This document shows positions 11,637-22,059 of a DNA stretch of 64,000 nucleotides, one piece after another. The DNA lies in assembly GCA_003508835.1 (NCBI GenBank), contig PUFA01000086.1, positions 1,302,001 through 1,366,000 on the forward strand. The letters are read 5' to 3'. This stretch comes from Eonycteris spelaea. Its lineage: Eukaryota; Chordata; Mammalia; Chiroptera; Pteropodidae. The notes under the pieces were generated by a model. It had not been told where the DNA came from. It ran no database searches and saw nothing but the letters and a program-made list of their open reading frames with translations. The position numbers and the translations under genes were made by a program. Positions within the stretch are counted from its first letter, which is position 1, and each line of letters starts with the position of its first letter.

Positions 11637-12184
11637 TTGGCTCACAAAGATCTTTGGCAGTGACTAACTGATCATGCCATCCCTAAGAACGAACTAGATG
11701 GAGAGCCCAGTAAGAATTTTTAATTTTACATAATAAATTAATATAAAATAATAAATAAATGGAGAGCCTGTAAAGAATGTTTATTTATATAATAAGGAAA
11801 TTTCCAAATCTGGGAGCCAAAAATCTGATTCAAGTTACTACAGTGCAGAAACATGGTTTTCTACCCTGGTTCCAAATCTATGTTAACTCACAGATTTGGA
11901 GCTCCTTGATTTAAGGAAGGACAGGGAGGACTCTACACCATTGTCACAACTATTCATGGTAAATTCTTTCTCCAAGCCTTTCCCCAAAAGACACTGCTCT
12001 GTGAATAGCTTTTTTCCTGGAACCCATGAGATGCCAAACTATTATACCTGTATTCTTGAATTTCATGGGCTGGCATCACCAGGCAAACCCTTCTCAGAAT
12101 GCTTTTTTTCACTTGAATCATGACATTTCTCTCTTGATTCCACCTCTGTTTTTGGCTACCTTTTCTTTTTTTTATCCTCTTCCT
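11637..12184. other. unassigned DNA
   Basis: No element recognised. A 75-codon frame at 11896-12123 has no identifiable domain. Confidence 0.45.
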
Positions 12185-12670
12185 CTTTTTATGTAACACA
12201 CTTTATTATTGAAGCAAAATATAGACTGTGAAAGGGTCATGAATCATGAATAGCTCCATGAATTTCCCAAAAGAACATCCTCATATAATCAGCACACAGA
12301 TCAATAAACAGCATCATCAGCACCTCAGATTTTCTCCTTCAAGTATTGCCTCTGGATAGTGGCTACTGTGACTTCTAACACCATCAATTAGCTTTGCCTG
12401 TTTTTGAACTTATATATATCATACAGTATTCTTTTGTACATGGCTTATTTTGTTCAGTATGATAAAATAAATGTTTTAGGAATTACTTCACTATTGTTGC
12501 ATGTAGCTATAATCTATTCATTCATTTACCTTTTGGGTATGAATAATCACAAGTAATTTATCCATTCTACTACTGATGGACAGTTGGGTTGTTTCCCAGA
12601 TGTTTCTTTGTAGTAATAAGAAGTATTATCAACATTATTGTTACTAGTTTTTGGAGGATCAAAGTATTAC
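12185..12670 (-). mobile_element. old L1M 3' region fragment
   Basis: The plus strand carries 'tttattattgaagcaaaatat', 'catggcttattttgttcagtat', 'ctactgatggacagttgggttgtttccc' in split form and 'gttactagtttttgga', all degraded forms of the antisense 3'UTR/late ORF2 region of old mammalian L1 elements. It is heavily diverged. Ends are approximate. Confidence 0.65.
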
Positions 12671-14209
12671 ATATATGTATACATTACCTATATATAGTTT
12701 GATTCACTCATCAAGTATTGACACCTGTGTCTGACTTTGGTGCTACTCTTATCTCAGTCTCATTGATTTTCTACAGTCCTTAATATTACTATTCTTATTA
12801 CTTATTTCCTTGAGATTTTTATAGTTCTATCTGTTTACTGAGAATTTCTACTCATAATGAACTTTCAAAAGGCACTGCAAATATTTAATTTTTTTCCCCT
12901 TAAACTAACTTTTCTTCTTTATTTGGTTGTGAAATTCATCAATCCTACTTAATAAGAACTTTTGTGCTAGTGACACTTTTTTACATCTTCTGTTACTCTC
13001 TTAGTTTCTACCTTCATCTTCAATAAGTATGTTTATCTGTAAAACTGATTTTATGATAGCAATGCTAATATACTGGTTTAGAATAGATGGGCTATTAAAA
13101 ATCAGTTATTATATTTCAAAATAACAGTTCCTATTCTTGTATCAAAACTTCCTGAATAATTTCTATTATACTGGTAAAACCCAATTGCAAGAATAGATGA
13201 AATAAATATTAATTAGAAAACTGGAAAAGGATCAGCAGCAAAAATGTTTGCAAAAAATACCTGAAAAAGCCAATTTTTGTGTATATGTAGTGGATGAGAA
13301 GTCCCTGAAAAATTAATTCCTTGGTACTTGTGCCCCAATATAGATCTAATTGAGCTCAAAAGAGATCACAAGTATGACAAGAAGAAATTGATCACACTAG
13401 ATGATGGCTGATAAAACACATCTTTGCTCCAGGTTCACTAATATCTTGTCCTATTAAGACACCAAATTAGAAAATAATAAAGTCAGCAGAGAGAACTGAA
13501 GGAATTTGTGGACTTTATATAAAAGTCCTGGAAATATATATATAAAGACTGGAAATAAAATCAAACATCAAAATATTAAAATGTATCAAAATATTAAAAA
13601 GCTCCATGATCATTATAAAGTTAAATTGTTGAATATGTATATATCTGATGATAAATTCTCATCATTAAAATACATTTAAAAAAACAAAATTTTATGTTCA
13701 TTGGTAATTTATTCTAAGCCTCATTTCCAATGAGTATAATATATATATATATATTCTGGTTTTGGCTTTATCTCTAAATGCCTCACATAAGCACCTAGAT
13801 TCCAGGTATATAAAATTTGCATGTCTTCTAAATACTTTAAAATATGATTTCAATATCATCAATATTTCATTAATATTAATAAACAATACAATATCAAAGG
13901 CTTTTAAATGCTATTTTAGTTTCTGAGCCTTGGCTCACATGATTTAAGATTTCTGTAATAGACTTCCATTGCTTGACCACCTGGACAACTCCTATTCATT
14001 TTTGAGACTCAGCTCCAGAACCTTCACATTTTTAAAGCTTCTGTAACATTCTCAAACAATGTTGTGTTTTTTGTTGCTTTTTTCATATTGTAAAGCCTTG
14101 GTTCTTTAACTTTAGTGTTTTTTTTAAAAAAATATATTGTTTTCATTTTTAAAATATGAACGTTCTCTAGCCCTGGTGCCAAAACTTGTTCAGAACAATA
14201 TTCATTTTC
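12671..14209. other. unassigned AT-rich DNA
   Basis: No element is named with confidence. A short (AT)n run sits at about 13739-13756. Some words near 13190-13480 are weakly LINE-like but too decayed to assign. Confidence 0.45.
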
Positions 14210-14548
14210 TTCCTCAGCTATGTTGAGATATAGTTGCAATATAAGATTGTAGAAGTTGATAATACACAGCTTGATGATTTGATACACATATATATTAAGA
14301 AATTATTACCACAGTAAGATTAGTTAGTACATCCTCACCTCACATAATTATAATTTTTTGTGTGTAGTGAGGAAATTTAAGATCTACTGCCTTAACAACT
14401 TTCATGTATTTAATACAGTTTTTAACTATAGTCACCATGCTGTCTGTTAGATCCCCAGAACTTATTTATTTTATAACTGGAAGTTTGTACACTTTGACCA
14501 ACAAAACCCATCTCCCTACTCCCCATCCCTGGCAATGATCATCATACT
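14210..14548 (-). mobile_element. old L1 3'UTR (3' part of a twin-primed copy)
   Basis: The plus strand reads as the antisense of the 3'UTR of an old (L1M-type) element: 'gcttgatgatttgatacaca', 'ttaactatagtcaccatgctg', 'agatccccagaacttattt', 'ataactggaagtttgtacac'. The L1 3' end is at the left. It abuts a plus-strand ORF2 segment whose last bases are just upstream of this 3'UTR in L1 order, so the two halves form one element with an inverted 5' part. Confidence 0.8.
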
Positions 14549-14555
14549 TTCTTCT

Positions 14556-14678
14556 GCAAAGCAAATGGAACATTCAACAAATTAAAAGTCAACCTAAGGA
14601 ATGGAAAAAAAATATTTCAAAACAACATATCCAGAAGGGGTGAATATTCAAAATGCATAAGGACTCATACAAATCAGT

Positions 14679-14715
<37 letters not shown>

Positions 14716-15376
14716 CACACACACACACACACACACAAACAACCTGATTTAAAAATGGGCAGAAGAGTTCAATAGACATTTTTTCAAAGAAAAATTCAAA
14801 CGGCCAACTGGTATACAAAAAGATGCCCAACATAATAATCACCAGGGAAATGCAAATCAAAACTATGAGATATCACCTTACACCTGTAGAATGGTTATTA
14901 TCAAAATGCAAGAGATAATAATTGTTGGCAAGGAGATGGAGAAAAGGGAACCCTTGTGTACTGTTGCTGAAAATGTAAATTGGTGCAGTCACTGTGGAAA
15001 ACAGTATGGAGACTCCTCAAAAAATTAAAAATAGCACTACCACATGATGTAGCAATTCCTCCTCTGGGTATATATCTAAAATAAATGAAATCACTATGTC
15101 TAAGATATTTCTGCACTCTTACATTCACTGAAACATTATGCACAATAGCTAAGATATGGAAACAATATAAATGTCTGTTTACAGATTAATGGATAAAAAA
15201 AGATATGTATACATACATATAATGGAATAGTATTCAGCCATGAGAAGGAAGGAAATTCTGACATTTGTGACAACAGGGATGAAAACTCTAGGGTATTATA
15301 CTAAGTGAAATAGGTCAGACAGAAGAGAAATAATGCATGATGTCACTTACATGCAGCATTTAAAAAACTACAACTT
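14556..15376 (+). mobile_element. old L1 ORF2 C-terminal segment (inverted part of the same twin-primed copy)
   Basis: Plus-strand late ORF2 sequence: 'aaatgggcagaagagttcaa', 'atgcaaatcaaaactatgag', 'tgtggaaaacagtatggaga', 'aatggaatagtattcagcca'. It ends near 15376 with 'acatgcagcatttaaaaaac', the point where ORF2 gives way to the 3'UTR. It has several stops and carries an internal CA microsatellite. With 14210-14548 it gives the geometry expected from twin priming on a minus-strand insertion. Confidence 0.88.
14682..14737. repeat. CA microsatellite inside L1 ORF2
   Basis: A (CA) run with one interruption (CAACAC near 14713). It replaces the 'caacagcaaaaaaacaaac'-like part of ORF2, so it grew within the L1 copy. 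Confidence 0.95.
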
Positions 15377-15599
15377 ATAGAAAATGTATTCGTTTTCAAC
15401 AAATATACTCAGAAATTCTGATACAGGTAGTTTGGGAACATGTTATTAGTTTTCATCTTTTTCCTACTTGAGTTTTCCTTAAGGCCAAGGAACGAACTTT
15501 TTTTACCTGTATTGTTCCAGCACCTGTCTCAAGAATTGATAAGTAGTAGTATGCATTTAGTAATAGATGATTATTTATTAAACTAATATGTAGAAATTA
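15377..15599. other. unassigned DNA
   Basis: Nothing recognised. Confidence 0.4.
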
Positions 15600-15830
15600 A
15601 TGTAGGCCTTGTACTATTGTAAGCCTCTCTTATAAATGTTTAAACTGATTATTGTCTCATTATATACCTAGGAAGGTAATAACATTATTATTTCCTTTAT
15701 TCAGAGGACTACCACTCAAGAACAGAGAAGTAGGTGACTTTCCTAATTTTGGACAGCCACAAAATGGCACAAATATAACTCAAATACAAGAAGCATGGTT
15801 GCAGAAGAAAGAATTTTAACCACTCTATAA
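15600..15830 (-). repeat. probable MIR SINE
   Basis: The order 'cctaggaaggtaataacattattatt' (split), 'agagaagtaggtgactttcct', then 'gacagccacaaaatggc' follows the antisense MIR pattern (gaggtaggtactattatta, then gaggttaagtaacttgccc, then cacagctagtaagtggc). It is diverged and the ends are approximate. Confidence 0.5.
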
Positions 15831-16067
15831 CCATTCTTGAATGTTGATTTTCATAAACATATATTGTAGTATAATGTAACACAGATGTATGTGTTAATGT
15901 CCAATATATAGTGTGATATATTATCCAAAAGTGTGTAAGATGAGGTTTAATATTCATTTTTCAATATGGATCTGATAAAAAGTAGTACAATTTATTGAAA
16001 TGGTAATCTGTCTCTCACTGCACTGAAGCATTACTTTTAATAAAAAGGCAAATATATATATTTGTAG

Positions 16068-17106
16068 GTCTGTTCATGGACTCTGTTCTGTTTCATACTT
16101 GGCTTGCCTATACTTATTCTTTTACTGCAATGTCATAATTATGTAGGTTTACAAAAATCTTGATATCAGACAGAATATAACTTCATCTTGCATTTTATTT
16201 CTTCAAATTTCTCTATATAATTTGCATTTATATAAAATTTGTATTCACCTTTTTAATTATCACCAAAAAATTAAACAAATTAAACATTAAACCAATACTG
16301 TTTCTTACAATATATGCAGCTATAGATAATGTAGGCGAAAGTTGTATTTCTTCTAGTTCAGGAGCATGACATGAATATGACATATTTTTCAACTTCTATT
16401 GAATGTCTAATTTCTCTCAATAATATGTTGTAATTTTCAGAAAAAATGATTGTTTTATATTGGTTATATTTTATCTTAGGATTTAGATGTTTCTTAATGC
16501 TACTAATAAAAATATTTATAAGCTTTTATATTTTATTTCATTTGGGCTCACTTCATTAGTTAGGCTTATAATCATATAATTATCTTCTTTAATTTACATA
16601 AGACTACTCATATTTACTATTTATTCTGTGTCAGTTTTAATATTTTTTTCTGGAGATATTTTCATTAAAATAGTCAAAGTTTTTGATACAAAGTTGTTCA
16701 TTACTTCCTCTCTCACTCTCTCTCATATCTGCAGGATCTTGACCATTTCCTCTTTACAATCCATGATATTTAGAATTTGTGGTTTTCTTGTTTTCTTTTT
16801 TTTTTTAATTCATGAAAAGTCTTGATGTAGTTTTGTTACTTTTATTAGTGTTTTCAAAGTAACTTTACCTTTTTTGATTGTCTCTATCTTAGTTTTTTTC
16901 TGATTTTCCTGAATCATTTCCTTCTTTATAACGATTTGGATTTAAAATTCCATTCTTTTTAAAATTTCTTTAACTTTTCAAGATAAATATTTAGATCATT
17001 ACCATTCAGAGTTTGATCTTTCTTAATAAGTGTTTAAGCCTATAAATTTCCCTCCGAAAACAGAGTTGACAGAGATTCAGTTTTAGTTGGCTGTATTTTT
17101 CTTTTC
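16068..17106 (-). mobile_element. old L1M ORF2 fragment, right half displaced by a younger L1
   Basis: The plus strand follows the antisense order of old L1 ORF2: 'gtaggtctgttcatggactc' at the left, then 'ctcaataatatgttgtaattttcag', a stretch matching 'aatttgtccatttc..' and 'ctgcaggatcttgaccatttcc', and then 'cctataaatttccctccgaaaa' near 17040. The same element resumes at 19055 after the inserted L1. It has no open frame longer than about 65 codons. It is an old, immobile copy. Confidence 0.78.
17091..17106. repeat. left copy of a 16-bp target-site duplication
   Basis: CTGTATTTTTCTTTTC here and CTATATTTTTATTTTC at 19055-19070 match at 14 of 16 positions and exactly bracket the inserted L1. 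The mismatches fit the age of the insertion. Confidence 0.75.
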
Positions 17107-17254
17107 TTTTTTTATAATTTATTTTAATTGAAGAAATGATTAATTTTTTCCCCCGTCAACAACCCCCTCCCCACTACCCTCTGGTAACCACTAGTCCATT
17201 GTCCATGCCCTTGAGTCTCTGTTTGTTTGTCCTGTCCATTTATTGCTTTTAGGT

Positions 17255-17623
17255 TTATATCCCACATATAAGTGATATCATGTGATTTTCAACTTTTTCT
17301 GTCTGGCTTATTTCACTTAGTATGATTATATCAAGGTCCTTCCATGTCATCACAAATGGCAGTATTTCATCTTTTCTTATGGCTGAGTAATATTCCATTG
17401 TATATATATTCCACAGATTCTTTAGCCAATCATCTATTGTAGCACACTTTGCTTGTTTCCATGTCCTGGTCACTGTGAATAATGCTGCTATGAACACTGG
17501 TGTGCAAATATCTTGTTGGTTATGAGTTTTCCAGTCTTTAGGGCAAATGTCCAGTAGAGGGATTATTGGATCATATGGTAGATCAATTCTTAGTTTTTTG
17601 AGGAACCTCCATCTATTTCCCAT
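17255..17623 (-). pseudogene. L1 ORF2 C-terminal remnant, open for 122 codons
   Basis: The frame encodes the C-terminal segment of L1 ORF2p, which lies after the reverse transcriptase and contributes to RNA binding and target priming. Recognisable blocks are LPYDPIIPLLDICPKDWKT, IDDWLKNLWNIYTMEYYSAI and LPFVMTWKDLDIIILSEISQ, in the usual order. The frame is unusually well preserved over its whole length compared with the other L1 pieces here. It begins at the internal deletion joint, so there is no start of its own and no enzyme domain. I infer it is not expressed as a functional protein. Confidence 0.9.
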
Positions 17624-17639
17624 TCTGGCTGTACAAATT

Positions 17640-18286
17640 CTGTCTTTGTCATTGATTTGTGATAATTTTAATTCAATGTGTCTTGGTGAAGGCCTTTTTG
17701 GGTTGAGGGTATTGGGTGTTCTGTTGACTTCTTAAATTTCAAGCTCCAGCTCATTCCTTAGATTTGGGAAATTCTCATCTACTATTTGTCTGAAAATGCT
17801 TTCTAGTCCCTGCTCCTTTTCTTCAATGATGCCCATTATTCTTATGTTTCCTCTCCTGATGGTATCAGGTAGTTCTTGTATTTCTCTTTCATTATTTTTC
17901 ATTCTTTGGTTTCTCTCTTCCTTCTGATTTATTTCTTGATTTCTGTCTTCAATATCACTGATTCTTTCCTCCATTTGGTCGACTCTATTTTCCAAGTTTA
18001 TTTCATTTTTCAACTCTTGCTGTGTGTTCTTTATCCAGTAGGTCTATTCTATTCTTTTTGAGGGTTTCAATCTCCTTGCTAAAGAAGTCATTCTGCTCAT
18101 CTAGTTTTTTTTTTTTTTCAGTTCCTGAAACTGTTGATATGATTCATTTCACATCTCACTGAGTTTTTTCAGAAGTACCTTCCTGAATTCTCTGTCATTT
18201 AAGTAGCATATATCTATGTCTGCAAGTTTATTTTCTGGAGATTTTTCTCTTTCTTTCTGAGATGCCTTGTCACCTTGGTTGTTCAT
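17640..18286 (-). pseudogene. L1 ORF1 N-terminal half, disrupted
   Basis: ORF1p start MNNQGDKASQKEREKS at 18286 is followed by DIDICYLNDREFRKVLLKKL, matching the conserved '(N/D)DREFR' motif of mammalian L1 ORF1p. The codon after LSEM is TGA, a nonsense change. Downstream, 17732-18013 stays open for 93 codons and encodes a Glu/Lys/Arg-rich coiled coil (VDQMEERISDIEDRNQEI) and then the entry to the RNA-recognition fold (GNIRIMGIIEEKEQGLE). The frame ends at the internal deletion near 17640, so the RNA-binding C-terminus is lost. The related copy at 8092 carries a different frameshift. Confidence 0.88.
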
Positions 18287-19054
18287 GGTAGTTAATGGAC
18301 TATTTCTCCGTCCGGGCATTAACGGAAATGTATTGATTTTTTTTTTTCCAGAAAAATAATTTATTACATAATGGTTCCTAGCCTGTTGCAAGAAGGTGTT
18401 TTTCTTTTGGTTTCCAGTAGGTGATGTCTAAGCCTCTTGGATCGCTGCTTTATGTAAGTCTTAATAATGTCTTTTTTTTTTTCTTTATAGATGTTTAATC
18501 ATGCTCACTGCCCTCAGTCTCAGTTCCTGTCCATGTTAGTGATAGTTTCAGTAGCGTTGTCTCAGATTTTCCTGGGGCTCCGCAGCATTCACACTCGGAG
18601 GACATGTGAGGAAGGCTCTTTAGTTGGGGGATGGGGGCTATAGCTCAGCCTTGGTTTTTGCAGCTGCAGTTGGTAAAAATCAACTGTTGTTTCTATGCCA
18701 TCCCTGCTTTTCTGTCACCCTGGTTTCTCTGCCTTCTGCCCTGTTGACTGGGCCCTGCCGCCGGCCACGTTGAGCTCACAGCACTCTCAGGTAGGGCTAT
18801 TCAGGGAAGTCACCACACCTCCCCGTCTTCCTACTGGGAGCTCCAGGTGCTGCAAGAGGCAGCTTCTTTGCTTCTGCCAATCCACTGCTGACACCCAAGT
18901 TTCTCACCTGTGGTAGTTCTTATGTGCAGATCCCACACTCAGACATGCTGGTGTATAGTTTGGGTGTTTTTTGTTGACTTTTAGATGTTTGGCTTATTGT
19001 TGTTTCAAGGGGAGAGATCTGGGGATGTCTCTTATTCCACCATGTTTCTTACAT
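18287..19054 (-). promoter_or_regulatory. L1 5'UTR (internal promoter region)
   Basis: The stretch between the L1 5' end and the ORF1 start is more GC-rich than its surroundings, as expected of an L1 5'UTR, which normally carries an internal RNA polymerase II promoter. Only the inner part is shared with the truncated copy at 7684. I cannot identify specific factor sites, and activity after decay is unknown. It is the only L1 5' end in the window. Confidence 0.65.
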
Positions 19055-19450
19055 CTATATTTTTATTTTCATTTTCATTGAATTCAAAATATATACTAAT
19101 TGTAATTTTTCTTTGATCCATGAGTCATTAAAGTGGGATACTTATTTTCCAAACATTCAATCATCTTTAATCATTTTAAAAGTCGTTTGCTACTAATTTC
19201 TAGCTTAAAACTAATGCTATACAAAAATTTATAACAAAAGATTTCAATCCTTTGATATCTGTTGATGCTAATTTTTAACCATGTGCACTATCTTATTATG
19301 TATTTTGCCATTGTGCAGTATACTTCCTTTATTCCAAGTTAATTAACAGCTCTGAATTTCCATTTTATTACTGTTATTTTTATCTTTGTTATTAGTTATC
19401 AAGTATATTCTAATCTTACAATTTGATTTTTATTTCTCCCACATATTCTA
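19055..19450 (-). mobile_element. continuation of the old L1M split by the nested L1
   Basis: It begins with the right copy of the target-site duplication and continues the antisense ORF2 text that stopped at 17106: 'attttcattgaattcaaaatat', 'ctttgatccatgagtcatta', 'ctactaatttctagcttaa'. The right end is vague because of decay. Confidence 0.65.
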
Positions 19451-21699
19451 TTTCCTTTCTCAAATAAAATTTTATAGATAATTGGACTTATAGAAAGTAA
19501 TATATAACTCAATCTTCAAATAAATGTGCTTAAAATCATCTGTAGTGAGCATGTTATCCTTCTCTCTAAAAGTCTTAAAATACGAACATTTCATATGAAA
19601 ATCTGGTGTTAGACAACCATGATCCCAAAGGCATGGAAGGGATGTCTCCCTGGTTATGGAATCTTTCTATGCTCACCCTTTCTCCACTCAATCCATTCTC
19701 TAAAAGATATGAGAGTTTAAAAGAGACGTAAATTCATATTCTGTGATATTTCTACTATGATAAATGCTGTCTTTGGAGTGATACGAGCTCTATAACAGGC
19801 AGACTGCCATGTCACACAAAATTCTATAACACATTTACTTCAAAAGTAAGCACAGTAAATAGCATTTTTTTCCATTAGTAGAAACTGATAAACAGAATAC
19901 TGGCTTAATAGCTAGATCTTATTGTCATATAGCTTGAAATAAAATTATTGAATTTAACTTAATTATATCATTCAGAAGCTCATATATCTCCTGTATCATG
20001 AACATAAATTGATAAAATATGCTAAGTGGTTCCTTTAGTATCCTCCATTTTGTCCTACAAACACGATAAGCCAGCATTTAAATAAAATTCTTTCCACGTC
20101 ATGCAAGTACTTTAAGGAAATGCACCTTGTCTTTGATCCCAGAACTTTTGTGATTTTTGGTCTAATTTATTTTGTGTTAATTACATTTTGAGAAAGAGTG
20201 ATAAGATTTAATACATACCACTATAAGATAATTAAATCAAAGGAGGTAAAGTATCTGGTGCAAAAAAAAAAAAAAAAAATTAAAAGTGGCCCTAACAATA
20301 AATGAAGAATAACGCTGCATAAAGTAAATTCCTACAGTTTTTTATAATAGCCCATTTCACTTAAATTAAATGAGCATAATGTGCAAACAGATGGTTCAAA
20401 ACATTTGGCATGTAATAAGGCAACTGAGTCCAATTAAATACACTGTTTGAATTTTATTTCCATTATCTACTAGTCATGTATTGCAAACACAAAACACCCA
20501 AAACCATAACTGCATAATGCATTTTTTCTGATCTGTAATGTTTTAATATTAAAAGTTAAGAGATGTTCTTATTTCAAACTAGTCCATTTTTCATGTGAAT
20601 TTAGTACTAGAATTTAGTATTTCATGTGAAGTAGTATGTCTACTCAATGTTTCATGATCAATAGATTTTTAAAAAAACATTAGGAATTATGTAATTATTT
20701 GGTGTTTTTTCTTCATCAAGCATCTAGTTAGTTGTACACATATAGTAGACACTTAGAAAATATTTTTCTGGATATGAAGAAATTTTTCTCTTATAAACTT
20801 TGGGAAAAATGGTAAGAACAAGCCAATGCTCAAACACACTGAAGTATTTTTTATTGATCTTAGTATTGTAACAATGGGTTGATATAAGGCATTAAGAGTG
20901 GTAATTCAACAATATTTTGCTATGGCATAACAAATGTCAATAACCTCAATCAGCTACACTATGGCAAAGTAATGCCGCATACATTAGAATACTATTTTAC
21001 ATAAAAGTAAACCGTTCTGGTATGAATTATTAGTTCTAGGGAATTGTAAGCATCATGTAATACAAAGAGAATTTTAAATGACATAAAAGCTTTATTTTTA
21101 TCTACCACAAAAATTAGATAATCTAAGTCTGGGAGGGAGGCTCTAATCCAGGGACTGTTGACAAACTCAGATAAAAGAAGAACATGTCAATAATCTGTGT
21201 AATAAAGTAAGTAGGGGGAGAGGTGGTAATATCTATTCTTTTAATGACACTAACAAGAATATGAATGTATCACTTCTACTCACATCCCAGTATTCATCAT
21301 GTAGTCACGTACCCAAATGTAGCTAGGGATTGGGGGAATGCAATGTTTGTTCTCAGAAACCAAATTCCTAAATACAAATTGTAAGAAGAAAATGAATACG
21401 GGGGATTTTCTAGTCTTCATTATTACATATGAATTCTAGATTTGACTACTCAAGACAATTAAGAACTTGTTAATACCAATTTTCCTTCAACCTGTTATAT
21501 CATGGAGAACAATTTAATCAAATTAGATCAGAATCCTAAATGCAAAAGTTAAATTATAAACTTTCAGAATTAAATAAAATATAAATTATTTGTGGCTTTT
21601 CGCTGGATAAATATTTATTAGATGTGTCTCAAAAGCACAACCCATAAAAATGGTAAATTAGATGTCATTAAAGCGGCAAGAATGAGCACATACTATGTG
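19451..21699. other. unassigned AT-rich DNA
   Basis: No element or gene recognised. A poly(A) run lies near 20262-20279 without an identifiable attached retrocopy. Confidence 0.5.
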
Positions 21700-21955
21700 G
21701 TCAATCACATAACAGTCTACCAAATGTAAACTATTCTATAGTGTCAGAAATAGATGGTAGTTGCACATAGACTGAGTGCTGGAGGAGGGGAGACAAGGAT
21801 TACCAAGGTCACAAAGTAACTTTTAGAGAAGATGGAGATTTTCATTACCTTGATTGTGATAGTATTTTCTCAGGTGCCAATATGTCAAACTTTCCAAACT
21901 ATATACATTAGAGATTCAGTTTATGTTAATTATACTTCAATGAAAAACATTTATT
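21700..21955 (+). mobile_element. probable old L1 3'UTR end
   Basis: The order 'agaaatagatggtagttgca', 'ctggaggaggggaga', 'tgattgtgatagtatt' and 'gttaattatacttcaatgaaaa' follows the 3'UTR and terminus of old L1M elements (gaaagtagattagtggttgc .. gggg .. gtggtgatggtt .. gtgaattatatctcaataaa). It is diverged. Confidence 0.5.
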
Positions 21956-22010
21956 AAATAATTGCTTTTGCTTTTATTTTACAGGGAAAGATATTGCCAT
22001 AAATGCTTTT

Positions 22011-22059
22011 TGGTATAGTATAGATATAAACATGGTATAGTATAGATATAAACATGGTA
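22011..22059. repeat. 22-bp perfect tandem duplication
   Basis: The 22-bp unit at 22011-22032 is repeated exactly at 22033-22054 and followed by the first five bases of a third copy. This is a recent slippage-type duplication. Confidence 0.97.

Larger units (their letters stand above)
17107..19054 (-). mobile_element. L1 with both ends but a deleted middle, nested in an older L1M
   Basis: Read on the minus strand the element has about 770 bp of 5'UTR starting near 19054, ORF1 from 18286, then near 17634-17640 a jump straight to the C-terminal end of ORF2, the stop, a 3'UTR and an A-rich tail at 17107-17120. The rest of ORF1 and nearly all of ORF2 are missing (several kb, compared with the copy at 7684). 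The joint shares AAATT/AATTT-like microhomology between the two sides. A 16-bp target-site duplication (14/16) brackets the element, so it most likely inserted as one unit, unless the deletion occurred in place afterwards. Confidence 0.88.

Noticed and set aside
17634..17640. The L1 internal joint considered as a spliced-RNA junction.
   Set aside because: The ORF1 side in the related copy (about 8750-8760) shows no GT at the break, and microhomology is present, so template switching or deletion is preferred. A splice origin is not fully excluded.
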